From Gari tellinella (taxonomy: Eukaryota > Mollusca > Bivalvia > Cardiida > Psammobiidae), in NCBI GenBank assembly GCA_922989275.2, contig OV277861.1, positions 16,454,540 through 16,518,539 of the forward strand: a stretch of DNA of 64,000 nucleotides, given 5' to 3'. Position 1 is the stretch's first letter. Each line of letters begins with the position of its first letter. The notes under the pieces were generated by a model that had not been told where the DNA came from, did no database searches, and saw only the letters and a program-made list of their open reading frames with translations. Below are positions 1-10,027 of the stretch, piece by piece. The position numbers and the translations under genes are program-made.

Positions 1-1100
1 AAATTTAAGTAATCCACAATCTTGAGTTTAAGACATTCTCACCCAAAGCCATTTCATTCTTTGGTTATGATTTATTCAACAGACTGAAGATGCGATCCAA
101 CAGGTTTAGGGGGGTCCGGGGGTACTCCCCCTGGAAAATTTTGAAATCAAGCGCTTCATTTCCTGCATTCTGGCACGAATTAATAAGTGCTTATTAATTC
201 GTGATTCTGGTCCATACTGAGGGTGCTTGAAGACTTATAAGAAAAAAGTAGGAAAAGTAGGTGGTTTGGTAGAAAAATAGGAGAAAGTAGGAAGGTGATC
301 AAAAGTTGGAAAATAGTAGGAAAAAGCAGGAACGGTTGAAGGCCTGAAAACAGGTAAAATGTTAACATAAATCTATGTAAAAAATCGACTCAAAATATTT
401 TTTTATTTAATCATTCTATGGTGAAAGGTTGTCGTCCAGCCATTAATCTCTAACCGTACCCTCCCATTCATATGCATACTGTTACAAGGGGGGTCCGGGG
501 GCATGCCCCCTCCTCCCACCCCCTGGAAAATTTATTCCCACATGATCAATGGTGCGTTCTGATGGGAGTTTTTTCGCATTCAAAATAGGTAAAATACTAC
601 ATAAATCTATGTAAATATTCGATTCAAAATAACATATCAAATTCTTTAATATAGGATAATACCTTTGACATATTGTTTTCTGGCCATTAACCTGAAATCT
701 ACCCCTACCCGCTCTGATTATTGTTCACACTGTCTCTAAGGGGATTCCGGGAACTTTTTAATTTCTAGATGGTCTCTGGTGAATTCTGGGGCGTTTTGCA
801 CATTCAAAACAGTTACAATAATAATATATATACAATAAATATATCTATATATAAATATTCTGCAACTAATTTTGGCAAAACTATTGGAGGGGAAGGGGAC
901 TGGTCCTACATGCCTGAGTTAATTGGGTATTATTCATCATCTAGTTAGGCATTCAATATGGCCAAATTGCATATCCTACAGGCCCGGACCCCCTAAACCT
1001 GTTGGATCGCATCTTCGGCCTGTTGAATAAATTATAACCAAAGAATAATATGGCTTTGGGCGAGAATGTCTTTATCTCAAGATTGCGGATTACTTAAATT
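1..1100. mobile_element. DNA element with ~118-bp terminal inverted repeats (left edge at window start)
   Basis: Bases 1-120 reappear reverse-complemented at 983-1100 with about 90% identity by eye, including the stretches around TCCACAATCTTGAG, CCCAAAGCCAT, GATGCGATCCAACAGG and GGGGGTCCGGG. The interior holds about three diverged tandem units; the landmark ATAAATCTATGTAAA recurs at 367 and 601 (spacing 234), and each unit ends in a GGGGTCCGGGGG-type block (111, 484, 738). No coding region is seen, so this is a non-autonomous element. The left end may extend a base or two outside the window and no target duplication can be checked. Superfamily unassigned. Confidence 0.75.
174..203. repeat. 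Perfect short palindrome
   Basis: Arms CACGAATTAATAAG (174-187) and CTTATTAATTCGTG (190-203) are perfect 14-bp reverse complements around two bases, inside the long-TIR element. No function is evident. Confidence 0.7.
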
Positions 1101-1732
1101 TATATGAGCATGATGACTCCATGTGGTATTTTGTATCAAACAGTTCCTACTATTTTATTGAAAATCTTCCTCCTTTTTCCTACTTTTCCACTTCAAAAAC
1201 TCCTACTTTTTTCCCACTTTTTGCATTGAGATCAGTTGAAGGCCTGTGTTTTCAATGCATGAAACGCTGGAAAATTTATCATCTCTTTGTCTTATGAAAC
1301 CACTTTTTTGGGTGTTTCGTCTATCTATGTTAACTTTCTTCTTAGAATGCCCTCAGAATGCGCTATTTTTTATGCAAGTTTAAAAAAAATTCGGACCCCC
1401 ACCTATGGCAGGGGTTATACCCCTCCCATACCCTCCCCACCTGTGCCCCTCCACTGAAAAATTTCTGGATCCGGCCATGCATCCCGTGACGGAAAGGTAG
1501 GAAGGTATCTGAGGCGTGCAGTTAGTATGATTTTTAACATGACAAAATGAAGCATACGTTTTGGTCAAATTTGCGCGAAGTACATGCTTTCAATAATATA
1601 GACATATTCAAACAATTTGTAACAATACTGGTTTCAGGTCTGAAATAAATATGAGTTAATCGTTACCCACTTGCATGTAAATGCATTAGTTATTTTCAGC
1701 ACACGAATGTCTAATTATATGACCATATATAA
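1101..1732. other. Non-coding spacer with pyrimidine-rich tract
   Basis: No gene seen. 1140-1215 is a CTACTTTTTCC-type pyrimidine tract that mirrors the GTAGGAAAAA-type purine tract at 240-330, so part of this flank is probably related to the preceding element in inverted orientation. 1385-1460 is C-rich (CCCCTCC-type). Confidence 0.5.
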
Positions 1733-3139
1733 TCACTCATAATAACCCTTCCGAAGAAAGGTAATTTGAAGCTGTGCAACAACTATCGCACTATCAGTTT
1801 AATTAGTCATCCGAGTAAAGTCCTTCTGAGAATCATCTTAAACAGATTGAAGCCACAGGCAGAGAAAATTATAGCGGAAGAACAAGCTGGTTTCAGAGAA
1901 AGAAGAAGTACCATGGAACAAATATTCAATTTACGAGTGCTAGGAGAAAAATTTAATGATCATCAAAGGGAACTGTACCATGTGTTTATTGACTTTAAAA
2001 AGGCATTCGATAGAGTATGGCATGAGGCGTTATGGGCAACAATGACCAAGTACAACATCAGCCCAAAACTGGTTGAAAGTATCAAACAGCTATACCAAAA
2101 GGCGAACAGCGCAGTGTTCTACAACGGGTCTGTTGGTGAATGGTTCCGAACAACGGTAGGAGTACGTCAAGGTTGTCTCCTATCACCGACGCTTTTCAAC
2201 ATCTTTCTAGAGAGGATTATGACTGACGCACTGGAAGATCACGTTGGATCGGTTAGCATCGGAGGCAGAACAATCACCAACTTGAGGTTTGCTGACGATA
2301 TTGATGGCTTGGCAGGTACGGAACAGGAACTCAAAAGTCTAGTGAAACGCTTAGACGATTCTTCAAAAGCTTATGGAATGGAAATAAGTGCAGAAAAGAC
2401 AAAAGTGATGGCAAACTCCTTAGCATCAGGCCCTCTAACTGGCATTCATGTAAATGGACAACCTCTTGAATCAGTAACAAAATTCAAGTACCTGGGCGCC
2501 ATTATCACTGACGAAGGATCAAAGCCGGAAGTTATCGCCCGAATAGCTCAAGCCACTGCTGCTCTCACAAAGTTGGACACAATATGGAAGGACAAAGGCA
2601 TACAGCTGGGCACCAAGATCAGACTTCTCAGGTCCCTTGTAATATCCATCTTTCTCTACGCATGTGAAGCTTGGACACTGACAGCCCAGATAGAAAAGAG
2701 AATCAATGCGATGGAGATGAGGTGCTACCGACGGCTTCTCGGTATATCATACAAAGACCATGTGACAAATATTGAAGTCAGAACACGGATCACTCAAGCC
2801 ATTGGACCTCATACGGATCTCCTCACCATTATAAAAAGGAGGAAACTGAAATGGTATGGACATGTTACGAGAAGCGATGGACTTGCAAAGACGATTCTAC
2901 AGGGAACAGTCGAAGGAGGGAGAAGACAGGGAAGGCCAAAGAAAAGTTGGACATGCAATATTAAAGAATGGACAGGCCTTGATCTTGCCGGAGCCAAAAC
3001 AGTAGCGGAAGACCGTAACGCGTGGAGAAGGCTGGTACACGAGTCGTCATTGCTGCCCCAACGACCTCCGCGGTTACGGGATAGATATCTATCTGAGAGA
3101 TATAATTATATACTCAATGTATGTTTGTTTGCGGATTAA
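1733..3139 (+). CDS. Non-LTR retrotransposon (LINE) reverse transcriptase, 5'-truncated
   Basis: One uninterrupted frame from just after a stop at 1730 to the TAA at 3137-3139. It encodes the reverse transcriptase and C-terminal part of a LINE ORF2, the enzyme that copies the element's RNA into DNA at a nicked target. Seen in order: LPKKGNLKLCNNYRTISLI (start of the RT domain), GFRERRSTMEQIF, the first catalytic aspartate in FIDFKKAFDRV, GVRQGCLLSP, the FADD catalytic pair (2288-2299), KTKVM and FKYLGAII. A C-terminal region follows with RRKLKWYGHV and GRPKKSW..NIKEW, common in RTE/I-like metazoan LINEs. The 5' endonuclease is absent: homology begins abruptly near 1733, as expected for 5' truncation during insertion. 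There is no proper ATG (the in-frame codon at 1766 is TTG), so this is a dead but intact-looking fragment. Clade not certain. Confidence 0.9.
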   Translation, partial: SLIITLPKKGNLKLCNNYRTISLISHPSKVLLRIILNRLKPQAEKIIAEEQAGFRERRSTMEQIFNLRVLGEKFNDHQRELYHVFIDFKKAFDRVWHEALWATMTKYNISPKLVESIKQLYQKANSAVFYNGSVGEWFRTTVGVRQGCLLSPTLFNIFLERIMTDALEDHVGSVSIGGRTITNLRFADDIDGLAGTEQELKSLVKRLDDSSKAYGMEISAEKTKVMANSLASGPLTGIHVNGQPLESVTKFKYLGAIITDEGSKPEVIARIAQATAALTKLDTIWKDKGIQLGTKIRLLRSLVISIFLYACEAWTLTAQIEKRINAMEMRCYRRLLGISYKDHVTNIEVRTRITQAIGPHTDLLTIIKRRKLKWYGHVTRSDGLAKTILQGTVEGGRRQGRPKKSWTCNIKEWTGLDLAGAKTVAEDRNAWRRLVHESSLLPQRPPRLRDRYLSERYNYILNVCLFAD

Positions 3140-4110
3140 AAAATCTAAATGTTTTTATGGTCTTTGAAAAAAAAACATATCCTAAGATTCTTCTTTCTCA
3201 AATTAAAAATACAGGTCGCAGTATAAAATTGGGTTCCTTTTCCATGTCTCCAGAATTGCAGTTTAACTCGATCATGCACCAATGAATATTCAAATGGACA
3301 GTTCCAATTTCCTATAACGTCTAGTCCATATTTGACTATTTAGGGTTATTTTCATGACTCAAAACCTGTTGAGGCATACAGTAATTGACCTTTGGAACTG
3401 TGGGTGCGTGTCGAGGCGTGTGTGAGTCTGTCCGCCTGTGCATGCCTCCGTGCATGTGTTTGCACATCTTGTCCACGGTATATTTCCTCATCTGGGATAC
3501 ACATTTGATGTGTGAGCGAGTACCTCTGGAGATGGGGGAATGTTGCGTAATATTTTTATATTCCCGTGACTTTGCCTTTTACATGAATTACAGAAAACAA
3601 TCACCTGGAGCAAACAGACAGGGACACCACATTTGGCGTGTAAGTACACGATGTTCGCATGTCGCATACCATTGTAATGCCTCTGTAACTATGACCTTAG
3701 GATATGACCTTATTATAGAAAAAACTTGTTCGGGCCATATTTTATATAAACCAGACCAGCAAGGGCTACCAACTTTGCTGTGAAAGTACATAATATTATA
3801 TCATGGAGAAATTACACAGTCTACTCCGTGATTATATGGATGGCGATGTGTCGCGTAACATTTTCTGGTCACCGTGACCTTGACAATGACCTCAATCAGA
3901 GAAGAAACTTGTTAGGAGCATATTTCGTATAAGGATACCACATTTGATGTGTGCGTTCATCTTTGGATGGTGGAGTGTCATGTTTTATTATTATTTTTAT
4001 TATTTATTATTATTTTTATTTTGTGAGTTGGACCTTTGACCTCAGTTTTAGAGAAAGCTTATCCGCAGCATATTTCCTTCACCACAACAGCAAAGAAAAC
4101 CTAGCTGTGG
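3140..4110. repeat. Degenerate tandem-like repeat (about 4 units), non-coding
   Basis: Diverged units marked by a phrase like GATACCACATTTGATGTGTG recur at about 3496, 3620 and 3929 with weaker units between (about 3780). Stretches such as GTGACCTTGACAATGACCTC and GGACCTTTGACCTC separate them. It resembles the 'CTTTGGAACT...CATATTTGG' repeat at 9476-9930 in style. The short open frames here lack codon structure or domains and were not called. Confidence 0.5.
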
Positions 4111-4270
4111 TATGAGAGTATACTTACAGGTCTGCCTATAAAACACTCGGGGGATTTGTCACTTTCTGTACCCAAGTCTACAATGTATGTACATAATCTT
4201 TTTGGGTCAACAGGTTAAACATTTTCCCATTATGATATAATATTCTTAAAACGTGCTAAGCAGTCTGGGA

Positions 4271-4512
4271 CCCGTCTTAAGAAACGTCGTATGACCAAAA
4301 ACGGTCATAACTCGTAAGTCAGATTCTAAAATTCTCAATTATTATTCATTTGTCCGTCTAATCTTGTCTTGTGACATCTCTTTGGAATCGTCTTGAAAAG
4401 ACGATTCCAAAGAGATGTCACAAGACAGGATTAGATGGAGAAATCAAAATAAGTTGTATTAAATTTTTTTGACTTACGACCGTTTTTGTCGTACGACGTT
4501 TCATAAGACGGG
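4271..4512. mobile_element. MITE with CCCGTCTTAAGAAACGTCG ends
   Basis: Left end CCCGTCTTAAGAAACGTCGT and right end (reverse complement) CCCGTCTTATGAAACGTCGT form TIRs of about 35 bp that continue into AAAAACGGTC. The centre is a hairpin at about 4370-4428 with arms GACATCTCTTTGGAATCGTC. The same core, with two paired base differences, is at 58339-58383. No coding sequence. Confidence 0.75.
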
Positions 4513-5012
4513 CATCTGTCTGTTTGATTTCTCAGAGAATGTGATAACAATCTAATTATAGAAGAAAGACACAGTAGCCCAAAACGTAAACTTTCTAAAT
4601 AGTTTTAATACCCAGAATTAATATTGTTCTTTCAAATATGTATAAATTTCTTCAACAGTCCGGCGCTATTAACTAAAATACTAGTATGTCACTACTTAAT
4701 AAAATAAGCAATAACTTTTTGTTTGAAAGCATAATGAAATGTCAATATGTTTTATAAACAACACGCGCTATAAAAATTACAACTTGAAATATACTTTCAG
4801 TTATAAAAAACCGATTCGTTTGTTTTGTTTCACACTCATTTAGTCCTTGATGCTAAGATGTTTAAATGAAAACATTATCGTTATAAATATCTAGTTTTGA
4901 TGCAATATTGAAAAACTTGTAAACCAGTTATTCCCTTTTCTTTCCCACTATATGCTTCCACCAAATTCCATAATGAGTAGACACACCATAAGCTTTGATG
5001 GAGACGCAAGGA

Positions 5013-5219
5013 TTTGAACCAGAGCTCCAGATAAGAGTAGTTTTTCAAAAACTAAAATCTTTATTTCTGAATTAAACCCTATGGTGTCACTACTCATTAG
5101 AATCGTCTCGAAGAGACGATTCTAATGAGTAGTAACACCATAGGATTTGGTGCTAAAAAGAGTGAGAAAATGTTGAATTTGTTGAAAAAACTACCTCTTA
5201 TCTGGAGCCCTGATTTGAA
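5013..5219. repeat. Foldback element with central hairpin
   Basis: Outer arms around GCTCCAGATAAGAG (5025) and its reverse complement (5192-5205) enclose an inner near-perfect hairpin at 5078-5144 (arms CTATGGTGTCACTACTCATT, loop region CGTCTCGAAGAGACG). It abuts the next MITE at about 5217. Confidence 0.7.
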
Positions 5220-5434
5220 CCCATTACTGCCATGATGTCATCAATTTAAAACTTTTCTTGTCTGCTCTTATTTCTTAAATTTAAATTAGGTACATGTATG
5301 TTGACTGAAGAAATATTGAAATGAGTGTCAAACCGTTTGGATCCTGATCAGACGTCGCGTTACGCGGCGTCTGATCAGAATCCAAACTGTTTGCCAATAA
5401 CTTTTGTACTCGGATTGAAGCAGTGGAGGGATTA
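5217..5434. mobile_element. A1 MITE (piggyBac-like, TTAA family)
   Basis: Ends resemble TTAACCCATTCACTGCC and GGCAGTGAAGGGGTTAA. The interior carries the A1 landmarks TGACGTCAT-like, TGTCTGC, GAAATATTGAAATGAGTG and the core A hairpin at about 5331-5394 (GTCGCGTTACGCGGC centre). No coding sequence. Confidence 0.75.
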
Positions 5435-5659
5435 ATATTTCAAACTTTTGTGCTATCGGGAATTCTGAATATTCCATTTTATTCCTTTAAAAGATAAAAA
5501 ACGTTCTGGTTAATGTGAAGATTGTATCATTATATATTTATATCAATTCAAAAATAGTTTTTGAAATAAACTTTGTCTATCAAGCTGACCAGAACAGATG
5601 AAACAAGGTTTAGTACCTGCGATTAAAAACGAAAACAGTCTGCTCATATCCTCTTATAT

Positions 5660-5900
5660 TGACCCTTTCAAATTTCAAGATATTTAACCCCTTCACCGCT
5701 TTATCGTCGTCTGCTCCAGTATTGTTGTCTACAAGACACGTTTCAAAGTTAGATTTATGGTGGTTGTATGACTTAATAAATATTGATAAGAGTGTCAAAC
5801 AGTTTGAGTCCTGATCGGACGCCGCGTTACGCGGCGTCTGACCAGGACCCAAACTGTTTGCAAACGCGCTTTATGGCGTCAATGAGGGGGGAAGGGTTAA
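5660..5900. mobile_element. A2 MITE, inverted copy
   Basis: TTAACCCCTTCACCGC at 5684 and GGGGAAGGGTTAA ending at 5900, with the A2 outer extension visible from 5660. Contains TCGTCGTCTGC, TTTCAAAGTTAGATT and a core A hairpin at 5796-5860 with GCCGCGTTACGCGGC centre, then GCGCTTTATGGCGTCAATGA. Non-coding. Confidence 0.8.
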
Positions 5901-6079
5901 ATGACCAGTGATTAAACAAACATGAGATCTCTAAATACAGGTAGTTGTTTAATGCAAAATAAAAATTGTAAAGAAGGCCCTTACAGAAGCTGAATGTATT
6001 ATTTCTATCCTACATTAAGTAACAGCATGTATCTAAGGCTCCAAATGTATATTCTATATGCTGCAGAAATCAACATAAA

Positions 6080-6443
6080 TACAGTGTTCCCTCCCTACAA
6101 CGGCCCTCCCAACAACGACTACCTCCTTATAACGACCCTTGCCACAGTTCCCGAAATAGGACTTTTATGTCTAACGCTTTTACTTTTGCAATGTCGTCTG
6201 CTTAAAGTTGTCGTCTGCTGTTTTTCTCAAAGTTACAAAATGGACATTTTGACGGAAAAAAAACTTAATGAGAAATGACAAACAGCTTGAATCAAGATCA
6301 GACACCGCGTTACGCGGCGTCTGATCTGGATTCTAACTGTTTGCAAATGAAAGCCAATTTCCCTCCCTATAACGACTCCCTCCGAACAACGCACATATTT
6401 TTTTGTCTCAAATTGGGTGTCGTTGTAAAGAGGGAACGCTGTA
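6080..6443. mobile_element. F MITE with TA flanks and core A hairpin
   Basis: TA plus CAGTGTTCCCTCCCTACAAC at the left and the reverse complement of CAGCGTTCCCTCTTTACAAC plus TA at the right; 364 bp. Internal hairpin (6280-6343) has CAAACAGCTTGAATC arms and GCGTTACGC centre. The TA duplication and CAGT start suggest a Tc1/mariner-type transposase in trans. Short open frames across it are accidental. Confidence 0.8.
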
Positions 6444-6549
6444 GTCATAAATGGACTACACTTAATTGGAAACTAGAATTGTCCACTAAACGTTTCAGAT
6501 GGGAGGCGAAAGGAGAAATATCGTCCGGACACATGCGTCGTTTTTTTAT

Positions 6550-6720
6550 TTAACCCTTTCACCGCTATATGGGCGATTGCAGTCGATTTCGCAAACAGTT
6601 TGACTATACATCCGACATGTCTTTGGTCATTTCGCCATAAACCTAGCTTTGAAATCCTTTGAAACAAGATTATAGACCACATTATTGAAACAGGCGATAT
6701 CATGAAGGGGAAATGGTTAA
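6550..6720. mobile_element. Degenerate TTAA-family MITE
   Basis: TTAACCCTTTCACCGC at 6550 and GAAATGGTTAA ending at 6720. Only one arm-like CAAACAGTTTG is left (6590), so the central hairpin has been lost. Confidence 0.55.
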
Positions 6721-6824
6721 ATCAGACGATAAGAGTTGGCACTGAAAGGGTTAAAGGGCATCGTCTACAATATTTTTTATCTGAATGAAATTTACGTTCA
6801 GGCAAATGAACTAAAACAATAACG

Positions 6825-7080
6825 CAGGGCTGCCATAAGTTGCTCATAACAACCCTACGATTTGCTCTATAACACTATCACTTTTGGCTCTATAACACTA
6901 ACGTAATTATGCAGTTTAGATCCAGATCAGAACCTGTCGAACGCGGCGTCTGATCTAGATTTAAACTGTTTGATATCTATATTAATATTTTATAAGTAAA
7001 AAAAGCATTAAATCCAAATTATATAAGTAAGAGCAAAAATCCGAAGATTTCGGTAAAAAGCCGGAGAAATAGCAGCTCTG
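6825..7080. mobile_element. D MITE (CAGGGCTGCCAT ends, 6-bp TSD) carrying an A-type hairpin
   Basis: Begins CAGGGCTGCCATAAGTTG and ends with the reverse complement of CAGAGCTGCTATTTCTCCGG. Both flanks read ATAACG (6819-6824 and 7081-7086), a 6-bp target-site duplication. It is the reverse orientation of the copies at 11457, 32661 and 54495, but its centre (about 6912-6973) is an A-type hairpin with arms AGTTTAGATC.AGATCAGA, where the other copies carry core B. Superfamily uncertain (hAT subgroup with 6-bp TSD, Dada or IS3EU would fit). Confidence 0.8.
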
Positions 7081-7361
7081 ATAACGGTTACAAGGCACAA
7101 GAAGTCTTTGAAAACGTGTTTGTAAGAGTTAATTCCCTTGGACTAATCGTTGAACAAATGAAGGTAAGCATTGTTTGATCTCATAGGTTTTTCGTTCAAC
7201 TATTCAATCATGAATAATTCAAGAGTGGCAATGTATCTGTTCAAACATTGTTACCACTTATGAAACAATAAAATAAAACAATGGTAGAATGTTGGAGAAG
7301 CACAGGTAGAGAAAAGTATACACCACACTACAGTTGAGCATTGATAACGCGATCTCACATA

Positions 7362-7606
7362 ACCCTATATCCCATGTCCCGTTTTAATTTTGAAGACATG
7401 TGTTCACTTAAAGCAGTCGGAAGGTAAATCAGAATGCGCTTTAAGGGAACATCATGCTTTACCTTCAACCTACTTTAAGCTACCACCTGCTAGGCTATAG
7501 AACTATTTATTATACTGCATATTAATGACTATGATTAGAACTATTTCTTCAGTGGAGAAATGAATTATATACGTAAAAAGGCGTATTTGTGAAGTAATGG
7601 GTTTGG
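7362..7606. mobile_element. B MITE, inverted, decayed
   Basis: Left end near AACCCTATATCCCATG, then the B landmarks GAAGACATGTG, CTTAAAGCAG...GCAGAATGCGC / GCTTTACCTTCAACCT, CTACCACCTGCTAGGCTATAG, ATTCTTCAGTGGAG and GTAATGGGTTTGG at the right. Confidence 0.65.
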
Positions 7607-7744
7607 TGGAGCTTGTTCGTATTTCAAAGTAAGTTTAACGTAACTTAGCAAAGTTTTAAACTGAAATAAGGATATGTTAGAGATCGATTTGTCGAAAGTC
7701 AACTTCAGAAATCACGTGTAAATTCGACTGAAGTAAGATGGAGT

Positions 7745-7763
7745 GATCGAGGTTCGACTGTAG
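7745..7763. mobile_element. Solo right end of a G-type (CAGTCGAAC) MITE
   Basis: ATCGAGGTTCGACTGTA matches the right terminus of the complete G element at 57927-58123. No matching left end was found nearby. Confidence 0.5.
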
Positions 7764-7766
7764 TTA

Positions 7767-8134
7767 TACAATGTTTCCTCCTTACATCCTTTCCCCCGAA
7801 CAACGATTCCCTCTTTAAAGCAATGCTTGCCGCTGACCCCCAAAAAGAAAATTATGTCTAACCCTTTCACTGTTGCAGTATCGTCTGCTTAAACTTGCCG
7901 TTTGCTGTTTTTTCTCCAAGTTACGTATTGGACATTTTGAGAGAAGAAACATAAAGACGAGTGACAAACAGTTTTAACCCAGATCAGACGCCGCATATGC
8001 GGCGTCTGATCTTGGTTCAAATTGTTTGCAAATGTACTCTAAGGGTATTAACTTTCCCTCCCTATAACAACTCCCTCCGAATAACACATGCAATATGCAA
8101 CTCTCATTGGGTGTTGTAGAGAAGTGGAGCTGTG
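7767..8134. mobile_element. F MITE, diverged copy with core A hairpin
   Basis: TA plus CAATGTTTCCTCCTTACAT at the left and a GTTGTAGAGAAGTGGAGCTGTG end at the right. It keeps the F interior (AACCCTTTCACTG, TTACGTATTGGACATTTTGA) and a hairpin at about 7965-8028 whose centre is GCCGCATATGCGGC. Confidence 0.7.
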
Positions 8135-8691
8135 CAACGTGTATTTCTATTCATACGTAAGTGATGGATTCGTCAGAGAATAGTTACGTGATTTACAACA
8201 ATATATCACGGGCATTCTGCAAGTCATAAATATTGACTTACATCTGTAAAACTGTTTGTTTACCAAAGAGCAAATATACACAATGTTTACCTTCCAATTT
8301 AACCAATTAATTGTGCAAATATGCGAGAAAGAGTGTTGAATCAATCATTATTATAACCCGTTCGATGAGTAGATTAACTTAATTGTCCCTTTTTTGTTTG
8401 GTTAGAATAAGAACTTGTCATAACAGAATTCATAGTGCAAAACAAACGGGAAACATGATAAAGTGGCAGTACAAATATTTTCTCGTTTTGTTGCCTTATC
8501 TAACTATTTGTTGATGAAAACGGACGATACGGGCATATTAATTGTTTTGACTAGGCTTAACAAAACTAATGACCGTTCGATAATATCGACTGTTCATTAC
8601 TTTGCAAAGTCCAGTCAAAACAATCCATTTATAAAATTGAAACAATCCTCCGAGGTATTTATAGGAAGGCGAATTCGGTATCAATTTCGCC

Positions 8692-8904
8692 TTAACCCAT
8701 TCACTGCAATGACGTCATCAGCTTTAAACAATTGTCGTCTGCTTTTATTTCTCAAATTTAAATTTCAGTACTTTGTCTTAAGAAATGTTGAAATGAGTGT
8801 CAATCAGTTTGGATCCTGATCAGACGCCGCGTTACGCGGCGTCTGATCAGGATACAAACTTTTTAAATGTATTGCACTCGGGGTAAGGCAGCGAAGAGGG
8901 TTAA
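8692..8904. mobile_element. A1 MITE
   Basis: TTAACCCATTCACTGCAATGACGTCATCA at the left (written here only as landmark TTAACCCATTCACTG then ATGACGTCATCA) and GCGAAGAGGGTTAA at the right. Core A hairpin at 8801-8864. The ATGACGTCAT palindrome is a consensus CRE. No gene; the open frame across it is accidental. Confidence 0.8.
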
Positions 8905-9433
8905 TGTTGATAGATCAAACGAAGTAGTGTTTGTTTTATACATGTAGTAATAATCTATAAACACAATTTCAGGGAAACAGTTAAAGCATGTATCAGTGGT
9001 AAAATTCGCCCTTAATAGCCTACCAATTACATATATCAATACTCAGAGGCCAATGGGAAGTTAACCAATTAACAATCATCGTTTGTTTGGTAAACTTGCC
9101 CACGCCGCAATTTAGAAACACATTTATTTCAGATGGAGGCGTTTTGTCACAATATATTAACATTGTTGTACGTTGTTTAAACATGTTGATACAGCAGACA
9201 TTTTAGACTCTGGTCTGATCTGACTGATCTCTCAGGATTCACCTGATCTGGGTCTTAACTGTTTGAGCATCTACTAATTATAGAATACTGGGCGGGGATG
9301 GAATGAAAGTTTTTCAGAATGTACGGTACTATTTATACCTAAAACGTGTATTATCATTACATATATTACATTAAGGACTTTTATTATATGCTATAGTATC
9401 TATGTCGACATAGTTAGGACACATTGTGTCGTA

Positions 9434-9459
9434 GTCTGTCTGTCTGTCTGTCTGTCTGT
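9434..9459. repeat. (GTCT)n microsatellite
   Basis: Six uninterrupted GTCT units at the start of the following tandem repeat. Confidence 0.9.
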
Positions 9460-9475
9460 ATTCCTCAACTTTTAC

Positions 9476-9930
9476 AGTGGCCATAGCTTTGGAACTGTAT
9501 GTGACAGAAACTTCATATTTGGCATGTGTACTGAGCTCCAGAACTCAGTATAAACTTGGTCCATGTATGCCAAAGATCAAGGCCATTTAGAGGTCAAATA
9601 GGCTGAACTGTAACATTGGCCATAACGTTGGAACTACATGTGATAGAGACTTCATGACTAGGCTTGTATACTCCACCCAAGGCGCCCGTTGAGCCAAGTG
9701 CAAGTTGTGCCATGTGTGCCAAAGATCAAGGTCATTTAGATGTCAAATAGGCTGAATGTTAACATTGGTTATAACTTTGGAACTACGCGTGATAGAGACT
9801 GCATCACTAGGCATGTTTACTCCACCCAATGCGCCCGTTGAGCCCAGTGCAAATTGGGTCATGTCAGGCGAAGATCAAGGCCATTTAGAGGTCATGGTCA
9901 CATCAGAAACGTAATGTTTCGCAGACGCAT
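9476..9930. repeat. Tandem repeat, about 3 units of 139-149 bp
   Basis: The phrase ATAGCTTTGGAACT...GTGACAGAAACTTCATATTTGG recurs at 9482, 9621 and 9770 with 75-85% similarity by eye. Each unit also contains GTGCCAAAGATCAAGG.CATTTAGAGGTCA. This style of dispersed tandem repeat is, to my recollection, common in mollusc genomes. No coding potential. Confidence 0.75.
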
Positions 9931-10027
9931 CTTGTATTTTATAATTATTACTAATGATTTATCGGTATATTCTTTGTCCGGTCCAGTTTAACTGAGACGA
10001 ACAATTGCCAGTGCATAATTACAAGTA

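Noticed and set aside
3385..3783. 132-codon + strand frame
   Set aside because: Lies in a degenerate tandem repeat with no conserved domain; cysteine-rich character comes from GTGTG-type sequence.
5331..5394. Hairpin taken as a Rho-independent terminator or integron attC site
   Set aside because: The genome is animal, stems are far longer than bacterial terminators, no T-run follows, and the repeats have transposon ends and TSDs.
8463..8819. 118-codon open frame on the + strand
   Set aside because: It runs into an A1 MITE, has no domain or codon pattern, and ends inside the hairpin; a chance frame.
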